Below are positions 45,902 through 47,250 of a DNA stretch of 47,250 nt, in pieces; positions within the stretch are counted from its first letter, which is position 1; every line of letters starts with the position of its first letter. The DNA lies in NCBI GenBank assembly GCA_029973955.1, contig JARKQJ010000277.1, positions 1 to 47,250 of the forward strand. The letters are read 5' to 3'. The notes under the pieces are model-generated. The model searched no databases, had not been told where the DNA came from, and saw only the letters and a program-made list of their open reading frames with translations. This stretch comes from Paludibaculum sp. (GTDB lineage Bacteria > Acidobacteriota > Terriglobia > Bryobacterales > Bryobacteraceae). The position numbers were made by a program, and so were the translations under genes.

Positions 45902-45929
45902 TTTCTATACGGATGCAACAATTCAAGGC

Positions 45930-46817
45930 ATGGGGAACGAGGAGATACTAGAGAGAGTGGAGGGGAGCGGTGGCCCTGCACCAGTTGGGCACTGGGGGCA
46001 GGATCGGAGGCTGGAGTTCATCGAGTACCGGCTTCGTTGGGCCGGTCGCCTGAATCGCAGTGACATTACGCGTTTCTTCGGCATTTCTGTTCCTCAGGCT
46101 TCCTTGGATTTGGCGGCGTACTCGCGACGAGCACCCCAGAACCTCGACTACGACAAGCGAACGCGCACCTACGTGCTCGGGGACCGGTTTGATCCAGTGT
46201 TTCCGGCCACGAACCATGAGCGTTATCTGAATGACTTGCTGCGGGAATCAGATCCTTCTCAGGAAGACAGCTTTTTGGGTTGGCATCCGGTTGTAGCATG
46301 TGTGCCAGTTCCAGGAAGGCATGTGAACTGTGATGTGGTGGCGACCATTGTACGGGCTATTCGCGAGAACCAGTCCCTGCGAGTCATCTATCAATCGATG
46401 ACCCGACCTGAACCTTCGACGCGTCGGCTAACGCCCCACGCGCTTGCACACGATGGCCAGCGATGGCACGTTCGAGCTTACTGTCATGAGCACAACGAAT
46501 TCAGAGACTTTGTGATCACTCGTATCCTGGAGGCGGGGCCTAGCGAGCCTGATCGCCCGCGCGGAGCGGAAGATCGGCAATGGCATCACATGCTCCGGCT
46601 CACGTTGGCACCACATCCCGAACTTGCGGAGGGACAGCGGCGGGCCGTTGAACTCGAGTATGGAATGGTGAGTGGCACTTGCCAGCTTGAATGCAGGGAG
46701 GCCTTGTTGTTCTACGTCTTGCGGCGACTGCGGCTGGATGGTGTTCCACGTGCGGCTAAGGAACAACAAATCATCTTGCAGAACCGCGTCGAACTCGAGC
46801 CGTTCTTGCCCAAGTGA
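45930..46817 (+). CDS. capW: CapW-type WYL-domain transcriptional repressor of the CBASS operon (295 aa)
   Basis: A winged helix-turn-helix spans residues about 22-85 (RRLEFIEYRLRWAGRLNRSDITRFFGISVPQASLDLAAY). The WYL domain follows at about 138-205 (LRVIYQSM, then RRLTPHALAHDGQRWHVRAYCHEHNEFRDFVITRIL) and a WCX C-terminal extension at about 218-292. CapW proteins are dimeric repressors encoded beside CBASS operons; they hold expression low until infection or DNA damage (established for related systems). It is divergent from cap5, with about 70 bases between the two starts. ATG 45930 is chosen; a TTG at 45894 would add 12 residues but starts at the promoter. The ribosome binding site is weak, which fits low expression. 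Confidence 0.9.
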   Translation: MGNEEILERVEGSGGPAPVGHWGQDRRLEFIEYRLRWAGRLNRSDITRFFGISVPQASLDLAAYSRRAPQNLDYDKRTRTYVLGDRFDPVFPATNHERYLNDLLRESDPSQEDSFLGWHPVVACVPVPGRHVNCDVVATIVRAIRENQSLRVIYQSMTRPEPSTRRLTPHALAHDGQRWHVRAYCHEHNEFRDFVITRILEAGPSEPDRPRGAEDRQWHHMLRLTLAPHPELAEGQRRAVELEYGMVSGTCQLECREALLFYVLRRLRLDGVPRAAKEQQIILQNRVELEPFLPK

Positions 46818-46833
46818 GATTCTCGATAGAATC
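46818..46833 (+). terminator. Small palindrome directly after capW
   Basis: GATTCT-CGAT-AGAATC is a perfect 6-bp stem with a 4-base loop that starts at the base after the capW stop codon. It lacks a T-tract and is GC-poor, so as a terminator it would be weak; it could also be a protein-binding site. Confidence 0.3.
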
Positions 46834-47250
46834 GAATCGGCGCCACTGGGGCGGCGAGTTCGTGATTCCCTGAGATACGAGCCGGAACACCTCAAGACAC
46901 TTGAAGAAGAAGGAACGACATCGAGATTCCCGATGAGTTCTTTGTGGTTGTCCGGGGAGAGCCGGTCGAGGTTGTGTCGCCACCATGGAACCGGAGTTAA
47001 CTCGCTTGTGCCCGGTCCAGCAAGAATGGCCCAGTGAGCATTGTCGCGTTTGACCGAGTACAAAAATTCTCCCGTGTGTGTCCTTGTTCCGACCTTGCAG
47101 CTATAACAGATGTAAGCGTCCGGTGCTGACCGTCTTTACTGCCGAGTGAATCGCGGGCATTCTGGAGCAGGGCACGAGTCACGTGTCCACGAGGTGCTCG
47201 ATGTCGAAAATGGTCGGCGATGTGGTGGCAGTTGAGGTGGAGGCGCGCAG
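46834..47250. other. Right end: no intact gene; possible decayed coding sequence
   Basis: About 415 bases. One frame (about 46832-46915) reads like protein (LRYEPEHLKTLEEEG) and appears to continue in another frame with DEFFVVVRGEPVEVV up to a TAA at 46998-47000, as if a single-base indel broke a gene. At the extreme right the complement strand has open frames running out of the window; they are too short to judge. No tRNA or repeat is seen. Confidence 0.35.

Noticed and set aside
46428..47063. Minus-strand gene opposite the end of capW
   Set aside because: It overlaps most of the WYL/WCX coding region, has no ribosome binding site and no recognisable features.

Overview
The window reads as a chromosomal segment of an Acidobacteriota bacterium, most likely of the Bryobacterales/'Candidatus Solibacter' type. 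The grounds are inference from gene style: a GC-rich backbone, a long TonB-dependent receptor with an N-terminal carboxypeptidase-regulatory-like domain, a TPR/VWFA-related secreted protein, an NHL-repeat protein ending in Solibacter-type beta domains, a PEP-CTERM protein, and many secreted carbohydrate-active-like proteins. Two stretches, about 1-1.6 kb and 40.5-47.2 kb, are visibly less GC-rich than the rest and carry genes with a mobile or defence flavour.

Layout. 1-1.6 kb: IS-end-like repeats, a small hypothetical gene and a lone nucleotidyltransferase-fold protein. 1.9-11.3 kb: secreted or outer-membrane proteins (NHL-repeat protein, SusC/TonB-type receptor, alpha/alpha-barrel-like protein) and a RraA-family gene. 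11.3-18.3 kb: a compact six-gene minus-strand operon for uptake and catabolism of a sugar acid (Gfo/Idh/MocA oxidoreductase, Na+/solute symporter, IclR regulator, ceramidase-like hydrolase, galactonate-dehydratase-type enolase, SDR). 18.4-22.3 kb: a 43-bp tandem array of hairpins, a secreted TIM-barrel-like protein, a sialidase-like protein, a PEP-CTERM protein and further palindromes sharing the hairpin core CTGGCG. 22.3-32.9 kb: a nine-gene minus-strand cluster that encodes the acyl-CoA part of the Wood-Werkman (methylmalonyl-CoA/propionate) cycle: transcarboxylase 5S, 12S and biotinyl subunits, methylmalonyl-CoA epimerase, both mutase subunits, the mutase chaperone MeaB and a succinyl/propionyl-CoA:acid CoA-transferase. 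33.2-40.4 kb: a DUF1080 lipoprotein, a GT87-like membrane glycosyltransferase, an orphan helical protein and a 1268-residue TPR/VWFA protein.

40.8-46.8 kb is the main accessory system: a complete type II CBASS anti-phage operon, cap5 (HNH-SAVED nuclease) - cd-NTase - cap2 (E1-E2 fusion) - cap3 (JAB isopeptidase) on the minus strand, with a divergent WYL-domain regulator (CapW type). A 14-bp near-perfect palindrome sits in the short divergent region over both predicted -10 boxes and is the likely CapW operator. The families are known; the points that look unusual are the long N-terminal extension of Cap5 (about 150 residues before the HNH), the operator geometry and the TTG start of cap3 that couples it to cap2.

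Start codons were chosen by Shine-Dalgarno position, signal peptides and gene overlaps. All functions are read from motifs and family knowledge; no database search was possible.
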